NCBI RefSeq assembly: GCF_017355935.1
Contig: NZ_JAFIQT010000005.1
Location: 248,001 to 312,000, forward strand
Reading direction: 5' to 3'
Source: Telluribacter humicola
GTDB taxonomy: Bacteria; Bacteroidota; Bacteroidia; Cytophagales; Spirosomataceae
Length of the DNA: 64,000 bases
Each line of letters opens with the position of its first letter. Within the stretch, counting starts at the first letter, position 1. This document shows, in pieces, positions 34,754-43,861 of the stretch. The notes below the pieces were generated by a model. That model was not told where the DNA came from. It did no database searches and worked only from the letters and a program-made list of their open reading frames with translations. Both the position numbers and the translations under genes were made by a program.

Positions 34754-35977
34754 ATGGCAAGGTTACATAATGCAGTTGTTTACGTGGCCGCCACGGCGGC
34801 GCTGGTGCTGGGTTGCAAAGGGGCCGAGAAGGCGTCTACTTCCAGCACCATCCCTGAAACGAATGATAAGCTTACTACCGCACAAATAAACGGCTACGTG
34901 TACAAGCCGGCACTGATCCCTGCCAACGACCAGCAGATAGCTCAGCTGAAAGTACCAGCAGGGTTCACCGTTACAAAATTTGCCAAAGATCTGGGTAAGC
35001 CTCGGATGCTGGCAGTACATACCAATGGCGACATTTACGTAACAGACCGGGAAGCCGGAACGGTAACGCTGGTCCGGGACACCAATCAGGATGGAAAGGC
35101 CGATGAAAAAAGAAAGGTACTTACCCTGAAACAGGTACATGGGATCACCATTCACCAGGGAACCCTGTATCTGGTTACGGTGAAAGAAGTATATTCGGCA
35201 CCTATGCAGGGTGACGGTACCCTGGGACAGCCCAAAAAATTGATAGATGATCTGCCGGACGGTGGACAGCACGCTAACCGTACGATCGCTTTTGGCCCGA
35301 ACGGAATGATGTATTTGACCGTGGGTAGTACCTGCAATGCCTGCCAGGAAACATCCCCCGAAAGTGCTACCATCCTGCGAGCCAACGCGGACGGCACAAA
35401 CCGGAAGATATACGCCAAAGGCCTGCGAAATACCATTGGGTTTGGCTGGCATCCGCAAAGTCAGGAATTGTACGGCCTGGATCACGGCATAGACTGGCTG
35501 GGCAATAATGAACAGAGGGAGGAGGTCAATGCCATCAAACAGGATGCCGATTACGGGTGGCCCTACATTTACGGAGAAGGCAAGTACAATCCGGCCGATC
35601 GTCCCCCGGGAGACACTACCTACCAGCAGTACCTCCGCAAAACTACCCTGCCGCTACTTACGTACGATGCCCACAGCGCGCCATTGGGTTTTGCTTTTTA
35701 TACGGGTAGCCAGTTTCCTGCGGGGTACCAGAACGACGCCTTTGTTGCCCTGCGTGGTTCCTGGAACCGGAGCAGTCCTACCGGGTACAAGGTCGTACGT
35801 CTGCGGTTTGTAAATGGCAAACCTACTCGTTTTGAAGATTTCTTGACCGGGTTTCTGACGGACAACAACCGTAGCATGTTTGGGAGACCCGTCGGAATCG
35901 CGCAGCACCAGGATGGATCACTCCTCCTTACCGACGACAACAACGGAGTCATGTACCGGGTAGCTTACTCACAGTAG
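34754..35977 (+). CDS. PQQ-dependent sugar (sorbosone-type) dehydrogenase lipoprotein
   Basis: A 407-residue predicted lipoprotein (lipobox ALVLGC, Cys 21). The mature protein is a six-bladed glucose/sorbosone dehydrogenase-type propeller: VPAGFTVTKFAKDLGKPRM at the start, the active-region QHANRTIAFGPNGMMYLTVG, GLRNTIGFGWHPQSQELYG, and a final SLLLTDDNNGVMYRV. Such enzymes oxidise aldoses in the periplasm with PQQ. No PQQ biosynthesis gene is in the window, and some relatives of this family lack the cofactor. It follows the Gfo/Idh gene and is closed by a hairpin at 36012. Three proteins with related propellers occur in this window. Confidence 0.92.
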   Translation: MARLHNAVVYVAATAALVLGCKGAEKASTSSTIPETNDKLTTAQINGYVYKPALIPANDQQIAQLKVPAGFTVTKFAKDLGKPRMLAVHTNGDIYVTDREAGTVTLVRDTNQDGKADEKRKVLTLKQVHGITIHQGTLYLVTVKEVYSAPMQGDGTLGQPKKLIDDLPDGGQHANRTIAFGPNGMMYLTVGSTCNACQETSPESATILRANADGTNRKIYAKGLRNTIGFGWHPQSQELYGLDHGIDWLGNNEQREEVNAIKQDADYGWPYIYGEGKYNPADRPPGDTTYQQYLRKTTLPLLTYDAHSAPLGFAFYTGSQFPAGYQNDAFVALRGSWNRSSPTGYKVVRLRFVNGKPTRFEDFLTGFLTDNNRSMFGRPVGIAQHQDGSLLLTDDNNGVMYRVAYSQ

Positions 35978-36011
35978 CCACCCCGGCTGGTATACGCCAC
36001 TAATGAAAAAC

Positions 36012-36051
36012 AGCGACCTGGTCATTACAATTGGTAGTTGACCAGGTCGCT
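36012..36051. terminator. Bidirectional terminator between convergent genes
   Basis: A 13-base perfect inverted repeat (AGCGACCTGGTCA at 36012-36024, partner at 36039-36051) preceded by an A-run. It lies 34 bases after the dehydrogenase stop and 7 bases before the stop of the minus-strand lipoprotein. Confidence 0.85.
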
Positions 36052-36058
36052 TCCCTTA

Positions 36059-36511
36059 CTAATTATTTACAATAAACTCCACCCGGAAGTCAGCAGGTAC
36101 CTTGGGGACCACTACAAAATTACCCCGACCATCGGTTGGTGAAGCTTTTTTACAGTAGTGTTCAGTAATGGTATAAATAATCTTCTTGTTTGTATCATCA
36201 TGCTGTACTTCGCGGCGATAGCTACTATTGCTGCCCCGGTTGACGGTTGATTTACCCAATACATCATACTTTGAAAAATCAATACTATCTAACTGGGTAG
36301 CACAGCAGTAGGAGAAAACCTGCTGGAACTGCTGTTCGGAAGTGATTTGAATCCCATTACGCCCCAGATCACCTTCGCTTCGCTCATACGCCAGGTACTG
36401 TTCATCCAGAACCCTTACAACCAGACCAGCCACTTCATCCGGCCTTTCCTCACAAAAGGGATCTTCACAGGCCATCATTCCTAATAGTGACAGTATGAGT
36501 AGTTTTTTCAC
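36059..36511 (-). CDS. Small lipoprotein, function unknown
   Basis: A 150-residue predicted lipoprotein when started at the GTG at 36511, which gives a clean signal sequence VKKLLILSLLGMMAC with the Cys at residue 15. The open frame reaches an ATG at 36553, but that start would put 14 extra residues before the charged n-region. The mature part has two pairs of close cysteines (CEDPFC; FSYCCATQ) and ends in a beta-rich region (VVVPKVPADFRVEFIVNN). I do not recognise a family. It stands alone, with a terminator shared with the convergent dehydrogenase gene. Confidence 0.65.
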   Translation of the reverse strand: MKKLLILSLLGMMACEDPFCEERPDEVAGLVVRVLDEQYLAYERSEGDLGRNGIQITSEQQFQQVFSYCCATQLDSIDFSKYDVLGKSTVNRGSNSSYRREVQHDDTNKKIIYTITEHYCKKASPTDGRGNFVVVPKVPADFRVEFIVNN

Positions 36512-36614
36512 TAAAATGACATATTGATATGTAATAGGACCCATGCAGGGCAATAAAGGTGGTAAGCAGTTAGAGATTATAAAATATTGAATATATATAC
36601 TCCTATCGAAACCC

Positions 36615-37508
36615 TTACTCGGGTGTACTTGGCTCGACGTGTATCATTACCCCTACAAACTGGGGGAGTTCCTTTTGAATAGATTCCTTTACCCGGTGCG
36701 CCACATCATGTCCTTTTTCAACGGTCAGGTCCTTGTTTACCCAGATGTGCAGATCGGCGTGGTTCATAATACCCATCTTCCGAATGTGGCACTTCTCTAC
36801 TTTGATTACCTCCGGATCCAGAGCTGCCAGTTCCCTCACCCTGACTCCCAGTTCCGGATCAAGGTTTTCGTCCAGCAGTTCACCTATAGCAGGGCGCAGT
36901 ATCAGGTAGGCATTTATTACAATGATCACAGCAGCGAGTAGCGCTGCCCAGTCATCTGCTACTTCGTACCCTTCTCCACCTACTATACCAATCGTAATAC
37001 CAATAAAGGCCGCTACCGAAGTGATGGCATCGCTCCGGTGATGAAAAGCATCCGCTTTCAAAACGCCACTGTTTAGCTCCATACCGGTTTTGAGTACATA
37101 CCGGTACATGACTTCCTTCGTGATGATTACAATGAATAATATAACCAGGGTGAACGGTGCGGGCGGTTTATGGGGAATCAGTATATTTTCAATACTCTCA
37201 CGGGTGATAATGGCAGAAGCGATGACAAGTGCCAGGGCTATCCCAACGGCGATCAGAGCTTCAATCTTTCCATGACCATAGGGATGATCTTTATCGGCGG
37301 GCTTGACGGACCATTTCAGGCCCAGCCACAACATAAATGAAGTAAAGATATCAATTGTTGACTCAATGGCATCCGCGATGAGAGCGAAGGAATTACCGAA
37401 TATTCCACCGAGGGCTTTTACTATGGCCAGAACAGCACTAACCACTAAGCCCACCAGGGTTGTTTTTAGACTCTGTTCTGAGGAAGCAGCCTGCCTTTCG
37501 TTGTGCAT
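36615..37508 (-). CDS. Cation diffusion facilitator (CDF) metal efflux transporter
   Basis: A 297-residue inner-membrane transporter with six predicted spans (about 15-190) and a cytoplasmic C-terminal domain (about 205-297). The transport site is recognisable: ADAIESTID in span 2, with Glu where FieF has its first Asp, and HHRSDAITS in span 5 with the His and Asp ligands. DKDHPYGHGKIEA lies between spans 2 and 3. The tail has metal-binding HADLHIWVNKDL. CDF proteins export Zn, Fe, Co, Cd or Mn against protons. It comes 13 bases after the DUF2231 gene, so it is the last gene of a three-gene membrane operon. The metal cannot be named. Confidence 0.92.
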   Translation of the reverse strand: MHNERQAASSEQSLKTTLVGLVVSAVLAIVKALGGIFGNSFALIADAIESTIDIFTSFMLWLGLKWSVKPADKDHPYGHGKIEALIAVGIALALVIASAIITRESIENILIPHKPPAPFTLVILFIVIITKEVMYRYVLKTGMELNSGVLKADAFHHRSDAITSVAAFIGITIGIVGGEGYEVADDWAALLAAVIIVINAYLILRPAIGELLDENLDPELGVRVRELAALDPEVIKVEKCHIRKMGIMNHADLHIWVNKDLTVEKGHDVAHRVKESIQKELPQFVGVMIHVEPSTPE

Positions 37509-37521
37509 TAGTTTCTAATCA

Positions 37522-38016
37522 TTAATTGTATTCGGCACAATCAGCCGAAGGTACCCGTACCCCTCCTGCCTGCTGGTACACAACCTGTGCACCCAGGTGC
37601 CCTGCGTACACCAGATAACCCGATCCAGCCAGCATCAGTACTACTATGCCTACTCGTATGAGGCGGCTATACTGCCTGAAAAGGCCATAGTACAGGACAA
37701 GATCCACGGCAGTAGCTCCCGTAAAAAGATAAGCTGTATTATAGGCTGCTATCTGATGAAGTTTCAGAATGGTAGGGTCACAGATTCTGCGGGCTACAAC
37801 TCCATCGGCCATATTACCCGTATAAACAGCCAGCCAGGCGGATATACAACCACAATAAAGCAAATAAGAGCCTGCTCTTTGCCAGAAAGATGCAGGCTCA
37901 TGATTTATAAACACTGCGACCAGTTTTGTTACGGTTGCCAGTAACAATACTGCCAGCGGAAAATGCAATACCAGCGGATGCCATATCTCGGTCCGCCAGA
38001 AGTTAGGTTCACTCAT
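37522..38016 (-). CDS. DUF2231-type four-span membrane protein
   Basis: A 164-residue membrane protein with the family signature HPLVLHFPLAVLLLATV at the start and four spans (about 14-34, 47-65, 88-108 and 120-142). A His in LKLHQIAAYN lies after the second span, and with HPLVLHF could bind a metal or heme, as has been proposed for the family. It overlaps the preceding lipoprotein gene by 8 bases and is followed 13 bases later by the CDF transporter, so the three are almost certainly co-transcribed. The role is unknown, but a link with metal handling is suggested by context. Confidence 0.8.
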   Translation of the reverse strand: MSEPNFWRTEIWHPLVLHFPLAVLLLATVTKLVAVFINHEPASFWQRAGSYLLYCGCISAWLAVYTGNMADGVVARRICDPTILKLHQIAAYNTAYLFTGATAVDLVLYYGLFRQYSRLIRVGIVVLMLAGSGYLVYAGHLGAQVVYQQAGGVRVPSADCAEYN

Positions 38017-38335
38017 TGGACTGAAGTAATCTAACAGCTACGGGTTCCAGACGATTACCAACTTTTTCAACTTCTACCTCAACACGGTCTCCCTTTTTCA
38101 AGCGTTCAAACTGGATGGGTTGTCCATTCTGGCTGAGCTGAGTAGATTCGTTAAAGTATAGTTCGAGGCGTTTGTCATCATCTGTCTTCACGTATATCTC
38201 CGTTTCTTCGGCTTCTACATCATCTATTACGCCCTGATAGGTACCTGAATCAACTACGTCTGTTTTTTCTTCGCAAGCGTAGAGAAGGGGAATAAACAAT
38301 AATAACGCCAGAATAGAAAGCTTTACATTTTTCAT
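38009..38335 (-). CDS. Small periplasmic lipoprotein with OB-like beta domain
   Basis: A 108-residue lipoprotein (lipobox PLLYAC, Cys 21). The mature part is a compact beta domain, YQGVIDDVEAEETEIYV, then RLKKGDRVEVEVEKVGN and AVRLLQ, that resembles the OB-like domains annotated as DUF5666 in Bacteroidota. Highly acidic residues (EAEETE, TDDDK) could bind cations. It is the first gene of the operon with the DUF2231 and CDF proteins and overlaps the next gene by 8 bases. A role in metal buffering outside the inner membrane is inference. Confidence 0.7.
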   Translation of the reverse strand: MKNVKLSILALLLFIPLLYACEEKTDVVDSGTYQGVIDDVEAEETEIYVKTDDDKRLELYFNESTQLSQNGQPIQFERLKKGDRVEVEVEKVGNRLEPVAVRLLQSNE

Positions 38336-38449
38336 AGTACTTGTTGTTTAAATGGTGGGACAAATGAAACCTGGATCTATTGCAATTTGTATTTTATGCT
38401 TTTTCAAACGAAAAGACTGTGCCAAACGGTTGTTTCCATCTGCACATAT

Positions 38450-38875
38450 TTAGCGTGTTTTAACAAAATACAGTCCACAATCCCCTTCGCAGGAGGGCAG
38501 TAGTACCAATGTATCTCCCCGCTGACTAAACTTCTGGTAAAAAGTCGGATTCAAATTATTGATTATAAATCCTAACCTCCATTCTCCCAGAAGAGTTGAG
38601 TCCATCCGGTAGTAACGGCTGCTACGGTAGTACTCCAGCTCCTCACCCGTAGCCGCAAAGGTACCATCCCCATTAAAGACCAGGGTCTGAGCGGGTAGGT
38701 TCGGAATATCTTTTACTAATGTAGCCGAATCCTGAGGCACCAGTCTTTTGAATAGCCGCCAGGTACCTACTACCCGATCATCAGGCACGCCCAGATTAGG
38801 ATCTTTCCGCGTACAGGAAAAGGCGAGACCACCCAAAAGCACTATGGCCACAATAAAAGCTTTGCAATATTTCAT
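38450..38875 (-). CDS. Lipocalin-like small lipoprotein
   Basis: A 141-residue predicted lipoprotein (lipobox GLAFSC, Cys 21). The mature part has the pattern of lipocalin-like proteins of Bacteroidota: VVGTWRLFKRLVPQ near the N-terminus, TLVFNGDGTFAATG, and GEWRLGFIINN, then a Cys pair (PSCEGDCG) near the C-terminus. Such proteins are small beta-barrels of unknown ligand. It stands alone on the minus strand, with a -7-like element 31 bases before the ATG. Confidence 0.75.
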   Translation of the reverse strand: MKYCKAFIVAIVLLGGLAFSCTRKDPNLGVPDDRVVGTWRLFKRLVPQDSATLVKDIPNLPAQTLVFNGDGTFAATGEELEYYRSSRYYRMDSTLLGEWRLGFIINNLNPTFYQKFSQRGDTLVLLPSCEGDCGLYFVKTR

Positions 38876-38905
38876 AAACTAACTACCTGCTATCCGGTAA
38901 AGGTG

Positions 38906-38913
38906 CAAAAATA
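38906..38913 (-). promoter_or_regulatory. Candidate -7 element for the lipocalin-like gene
   Basis: CAAAAATA on the plus strand (TATTTTTG in the transcribed direction), matching TAnnTTTG, 31 bases before the ATG at 38875. An imperfect inverted repeat (TATCCGG at 38891, CCGGATA at 38938) brackets it and could be an operator. Confidence 0.4.
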
Positions 38914-39222
38914 GCAAGTATAAAGATACTTTTGCTTCCGGATATATCAGAGCTTGGACTTGGATCACATCCCCCAGCCACTAACCTTTATGCCGTTGAA
39001 TACCCATGGTACCTTCTTTGAAGGGAATGAGAGATGTTGGAAAAGTAGAAGAGTGAACCCTTCTCCGGTCCACTCGGCAATGGACTTTGGTGCAGTAAAA
39101 TACTAATCCCAAGTTCATTATTCATTCCAAAAATAAGAGACTACGACAACCCATTCCGCATCCCTGGCTTTATACTACATCACGAGGAAAATGTCGTATT
39201 TGGAAGAGGGAAAATTATTAGA
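38914..39222. other. Non-coding stretch after the response-regulator gene
   Basis: The 347-base gap (38876-39222) between the lipocalin-like gene and the response regulator gene holds the promoter-like element on its left. The rest shows no convincing frame, repeat or RNA gene, and no clear terminator for the kinase unit. Confidence 0.5.
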
Positions 39223-39663
39223 TTACTCTCGCGCAGAAACTGGTGTACCAACTGATTCACGCAGCCGCTCCGCCAGACTTTCCAGAAGCTGTACTGTGAT
39301 TGGTTTTGATTTGAAATCCAGTACCAGTGGGTACTTTTTCGCCTGTATTTCATCAGACGGGTCAACCGATGATGACAGAACCACTACCCTTGTTTCCTTA
39401 AAGAGGGGATAGTACTCTCTAACAAACTCATCCAGAAACTCCCAGCCATTTATGACGGGCAGGTACAGGTCCAGAAATACTAATCTTGGATAATTACTAC
39501 GTGTTTCTTCGTTGCTCTCGGATAGCCCCTGATAGTAATCAAGTGCCTGCCGACCATTTCCAAAAGTAAGGATGTTGCGGGCAAAGGAGGCCTTCCGGAT
39601 TACAATCCCGCTAAGCATCCTGGTGACTTCGTCATCTTCGATCAAAACTATGCTATCTACCAT
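39223..39663 (-). CDS. Stand-alone response regulator receiver protein
   Basis: A 146-residue single receiver domain without an output domain. The acidic pair is Asp 10 and Asp 11 (VLIEDDE), the phospho-acceptor is Asp 65 (VFLDLYLP), the Ser lies in VVVLSSSV, and the conserved Lys in DFKSKPIT. The gene overlaps the end of the PAS kinase by 7 bases, so it is its cognate partner by position. A lone receiver can act as a phospho-relay or control a partner protein by contact; the output is unknown. Confidence 0.95.
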   Translation of the reverse strand: MVDSIVLIEDDEVTRMLSGIVIRKASFARNILTFGNGRQALDYYQGLSESNEETRSNYPRLVFLDLYLPVINGWEFLDEFVREYYPLFKETRVVVLSSSVDPSDEIQAKKYPLVLDFKSKPITVQLLESLAERLRESVGTPVSARE

Positions 39664-42600
39664 AGCTCATTTCTAAATTTTAAGGTAAGTATAGTACCTT
39701 TATTTACTTCGCTTTCCATCTCTATGGAACCACCCAATGCTTCCATCTGAGACTTAACCAGGTATAAACCAAGTCCTTTACTATCGGGTCGGTCATGAAA
39801 ACGCTGGTATAGCCCAAAAAGTCGATCCTTATATCGCTCTAGATCAATACCCATACCATTATCTTCAAAACGCAGAACTACCCAACCATCGACAAGCTGA
39901 GTGCTAACCCTTACCTCTAAAAGTCTGGACGATGATCTGTATTTGATAGCATTGGTCAGTAGATTAAGGAAGATACTTTCCAGGTAAGTTCGGTTAAATT
40001 GTACAATAGGGGCCTCTTCAAAATTAGTTTTCAGATCGGCATGTACCTCCTCAAGTTGCACACTAAGCTGATTCACGATCTTATCAAACTGATCTGCCAC
40101 CTGTAGAGGCTCACGGCCCATAGCCGGTTGATCCTTGATGATCAAAACCTTTATCAGATCATTGATTGTATCATTAAGGGTATATGTTGACTTTCTGAAA
40201 CCAATAAGTATTTCCTGCAGGAGCGGATCCTCTACTTTATCCTCTTCCATCAGGCTCAACAGTCCAAGCAGGTTGGAAAGAGGAGCCCGGAAATTATGGG
40301 AGGTTATATAGGAAAACTGTTTGAGATCCCGGTTTGTCTGGGTCAACTCCTCTATCAGCTTTTCACGTTCCTGCATTTGTACCACTCGCTCCGTCACATC
40401 TCTGGAGTTGGCAACAATCCCTCCCACCGCAGGATCATCACATAAATTAGTGGCAATGGTTTCGATCCAGTGATAGTTGTCTTTTACATCTTTAAAACGA
40501 AAAGGCGCCAGCTTGATCCTTTTGCTAGTCTTTAAATTTGATAAAGCCTCCATAATCCGTGCATGGTCTTCTTCATGAATATATTCAAATGCACTTCGGC
40601 CGATAAATGCTTCGGCGGTTATTCCCAGTACCTGATCGGTGGTGGGGCTGGCATAAATATATTTACCCTCTCCATCCAGGATGCAAATCATATCACTACC
40701 ATCCTGTACCAGCGCCCGGAACCGCTGCTCACTCAGCATCAGGGACTTCTGCGACTCTTTCTGTTCAGATATATCCCTGAAGAATATAGACAACCCATCC
40801 TCGGTAGGATATCCACTAAAATCAACCCATTTATTTGTAAATGGGGAATATTCTTCGAAATGTACAGTGACCTGATCAGCAAAAGCCTTTTGAAACTCAG
40901 TATAGAATTGCAGGGCCTTCGCTTCCGGGAAAATAGTCCAGAGCCATTCACCCAGCGCCTGGTTACGGTCCAATCCAACAATCCGCTCCGCTTCACGATT
41001 CCAGTAAGTTATCACCCACTGATTATCTACCATAATAAAGCCTTCAGTAATACTTTCCAGAATATTAACTATACGCTGGTTATATCGGCCGACTTGTTCT
41101 TCCAGCTTCTTTTTATCTGTAATATCCCTGCCTATGGCAATAATGATACCTTCATCACCCATTGTAGTACCAGTCCAGGCTATACACTTCACTTCTCCCT
41201 TACTCGTAATATATCGGGTTTCGTAATAACCAACAGACGCCAACTTTCTCAACTTTTCGATGGCAGCCTGAGCAGGACCCCTGTCATCAGGATGAACAAA
41301 TGAAGTATAGGGTCGGGACAGTAGTTCTTCTCGGGAATAGTCAAGGATCGTAGTGGCGGCAGCATTTATTTTTTTGAAGTACCCATCCGTCCCAAATACA
41401 CACAATATATCCGGTGAATAGTTGAAAAAGCTATTCAGTTCATCTTCGGCTTTCTTGCGCTGGATATTCAATGCCGTCTGTCCGGCAATGAATTGCATCA
41501 GCTCCTGAAACTCCTCGCTATATTCAATCTCCCGCTCAGCCAAAAATGTTAGTACGGCTATGACTTCCCCTTTATGCTGAATGGGGAGGCCAATTGCCGA
41601 ATTCAACCCGGCTTGTCGTACCTGTTCCGTACGGCGGATTTTATTATCGTCCTGTATATTATTTAGGATTTCGAGCTGCCCTTTCTGCCAGGTAATACCT
41701 GGTACCCCTACTCCGTACTTGATACGCGGACTATGGTTATAGCTAAATATAGCCGCGACTTTATCATCAGCCCATGCACTTTTCCGGATTAACTCTTTCT
41801 TGTCCAGGCTTACCATCCAGGCTTCCCCTACTTTAAAATTCATAAAAGTAGCGATCAGGCGCAGGGTTTCGGCCAGTGCTTCATCCAGGGTCTCGAGCTT
41901 GCCGAGGGCCGAAATAATTTTATAAATAAGTAGGTGCTCCTGCTGCTTCCGGTACATCTGAGTCAGGTCCTTACTTACTCCGGCAATACCGATAATATTT
42001 TGATTTTTATCCCGCAGGGGTACTTTGGTTGTCACCACACAAATCTGCTCACCATGCGGTGTCAGGATTACTTCCTCCTTGTTATAGATTCCTTCTCCCG
42101 TTTGAAGTATTTTCTGGTCATCCTTCAGAATAGCTTCTCCTATCTTACCCGGGAAAAAGCGAGATGAATGTTTACCAAGCGTTTCTGCTTCTGACTGCAC
42201 GTCAAGTAGTTTCAGGTTGGCAGCATTGTTCACAACATGACGTAGCTCCAGATCTTTGGCATAGATCATATCCGGAAGGCTATCGATCAGAGCTCTGAGT
42301 ACTTCACACTCCTTCTGTGACACCTGCTCCTGCTCTTTGTCTTTTGTAATATCTTTCAGTGCTCCAACTATCCGGGTAGGTACTCCTGCCGGATCACGAA
42401 GGATGATGATGTTTTCTTTGACAAAGGCATAGCTCCCATCTGCTTTCTGAAACCGGTACTCACCGGTCCAGTTGCGGATGTGCTGATTATCGATGGCTTC
42501 CTGTATGGAAGTCTGAGTAGTATCCAGATCATCCGGGTGTACCCTGCTCTCCCAGAAGTATTGCGGCCATTTCTGTCCATAGAAGTCATAGCCGTAGAGC

Positions 42601-43544
42601 GTTCGGTACCCCTCACTTCGGTACATACTCCCCGCTTTGATGTCCCAGTCCCAGATGGCGTCCGAACTGGCCTCAGTCGCTAATGACAGCCGCTCAGAAA
42701 GCTTGAGTACTTCGCTTTCCTGCTTTTTTCGTTCTGAAATGTCGCGGATGAAAGCACAGAAAAACTCCTCATCCTCCTCCTGCTTAATAGGCAGTACAGT
42801 CAATTCAACCGGAAACTCCTTTCCTCCTTTTTTAACGGCGGTTAGTTCTAGCAACACGTTCAGAGCCGGTCCATGACCAGTCTGGTTGTACCTGTCCATA
42901 CCCTTGTCATGCCTCTTCCGGTATAGCGGCGGGACAATGACCTCGGATATATTGAAGCCCATTACTTCCTTGGCTTTCCAGTCAAATATTTTTTCGGCCC
43001 GTGGATTCCAGTAGATGATTGACCCTTGTTTATCGATACAGATAATAGCATCCAGTGCCGCATTCATGATAAGGTTGGTCTTTTCCTCCACCATATTCAG
43101 TTGCTGCCGGGTTCTATTCTCAATTCGGGCCTGATCAGTAACATCAAGTACCAGAAGGCTTATGTACTCTATGTGTCCTTCCGGGTTTCGAATAGGATGT
43201 ATATCTACGTTCCAGAACCTGGTTTCAAAAAAACCGGTACCACGTATAGGTATATCGTATTTTTGGTTTATAAACTGTCTTGAAGTTCCAGTGGATAGTA
43301 CTTCCTCCAGAGAAGCGCGTAGATTATTAACCCAAAGTCCGTTTGGCTGCTCTGGATTAGCCGGAAAAACGTCAAAAAAAGATTTATGAAGTATATCACC
43401 CTTTGAACTTCCGGTCGCTTTGATAAAAGAATAATTAGCCTCCTCAATGGTGAAAGAAGGAGAATTAGCTTCTAAAACAAGAAAAGATACTGATGATTGA
43501 TTAAAGACTGCCCCCCACTGATCTGCACTCAACATACACGACAA
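39657..43544 (-). CDS. Large multi-PAS/GAF sensor histidine kinase
   Basis: A 1295-residue cytoplasmic kinase without obvious membrane spans. Reading along the protein I see about seven PAS-type domains (roughly 10-140, 150-270, 280-400, 410-530, 695-810, 820-930 and 940-1060) with PAC endings such as VRDISERKK, and a GAF domain at about 540-690. The kinase core follows: His 1083 in YITSHNFRAPLSNL, N-box NLLTNAIKY, and DNGMGIDLERYKDRLFGLY with GLGLYLVKSQ. The layout is that of the soluble, multi-input kinases of Cytophagales. The response-regulator gene overlaps its 3' end. Signals could be light, redox or small molecules; no heme- or flavin-type residues were verified. Confidence 0.93.
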   Translation of the reverse strand: MSCMLSADQWGAVFNQSSVSFLVLEANSPSFTIEEANYSFIKATGSSKGDILHKSFFDVFPANPEQPNGLWVNNLRASLEEVLSTGTSRQFINQKYDIPIRGTGFFETRFWNVDIHPIRNPEGHIEYISLLVLDVTDQARIENRTRQQLNMVEEKTNLIMNAALDAIICIDKQGSIIYWNPRAEKIFDWKAKEVMGFNISEVIVPPLYRKRHDKGMDRYNQTGHGPALNVLLELTAVKKGGKEFPVELTVLPIKQEEDEEFFCAFIRDISERKKQESEVLKLSERLSLATEASSDAIWDWDIKAGSMYRSEGYRTLYGYDFYGQKWPQYFWESRVHPDDLDTTQTSIQEAIDNQHIRNWTGEYRFQKADGSYAFVKENIIILRDPAGVPTRIVGALKDITKDKEQEQVSQKECEVLRALIDSLPDMIYAKDLELRHVVNNAANLKLLDVQSEAETLGKHSSRFFPGKIGEAILKDDQKILQTGEGIYNKEEVILTPHGEQICVVTTKVPLRDKNQNIIGIAGVSKDLTQMYRKQQEHLLIYKIISALGKLETLDEALAETLRLIATFMNFKVGEAWMVSLDKKELIRKSAWADDKVAAIFSYNHSPRIKYGVGVPGITWQKGQLEILNNIQDDNKIRRTEQVRQAGLNSAIGLPIQHKGEVIAVLTFLAEREIEYSEEFQELMQFIAGQTALNIQRKKAEDELNSFFNYSPDILCVFGTDGYFKKINAAATTILDYSREELLSRPYTSFVHPDDRGPAQAAIEKLRKLASVGYYETRYITSKGEVKCIAWTGTTMGDEGIIIAIGRDITDKKKLEEQVGRYNQRIVNILESITEGFIMVDNQWVITYWNREAERIVGLDRNQALGEWLWTIFPEAKALQFYTEFQKAFADQVTVHFEEYSPFTNKWVDFSGYPTEDGLSIFFRDISEQKESQKSLMLSEQRFRALVQDGSDMICILDGEGKYIYASPTTDQVLGITAEAFIGRSAFEYIHEEDHARIMEALSNLKTSKRIKLAPFRFKDVKDNYHWIETIATNLCDDPAVGGIVANSRDVTERVVQMQEREKLIEELTQTNRDLKQFSYITSHNFRAPLSNLLGLLSLMEEDKVEDPLLQEILIGFRKSTYTLNDTINDLIKVLIIKDQPAMGREPLQVADQFDKIVNQLSVQLEEVHADLKTNFEEAPIVQFNRTYLESIFLNLLTNAIKYRSSSRLLEVRVSTQLVDGWVVLRFEDNGMGIDLERYKDRLFGLYQRFHDRPDSKGLGLYLVKSQMEALGGSIEMESEVNKGTILTLKFRNELW

Positions 43545-43861
43545 AAGTTACTTAATACATCTAAATAACTAGAAACCCAAGACATTACCAAAAACCACTC
43601 CCCGGTACCCAAAGAATAAGAAACATTTATCTGTAAGCAGAATAGGCATAAATAGGCTGAAAAATTCTAGAATTGGACTCTACTGCCGGGAATTGGATTA
43701 TCTACTGCGAAAGCCTCTGACTCGAGATTAGTCATCCGTATTTCTTTAGTCTGAAAACTTCTTTGAACATTTATAACAGGCTATAGCCTCACAACATTAG
43801 GGACATTCAAAACTTATCTTCCGGCCGTAGGTTATGGCTATATATTTTCTAGGCTACCACT
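43545..43861. other. Divergent region between two kinase genes
   Basis: A 317-base gap from which both PAS kinase genes are transcribed outwards. It must hold two promoters, but I found no clean TAnnTTTG element, palindrome or short frame. Confidence 0.5.

Noticed and set aside
34763-35485. Antisense frame of 240 residues inside the sorbosone-dehydrogenase gene
   Set aside because: Opposite strand of a gene with clear domain motifs; the translation has no recognisable motif.
40563-41303. Plus-strand frame of 246 residues inside the PAS kinase gene
   Set aside because: Antisense shadow of PAS domains, with no protein family features.
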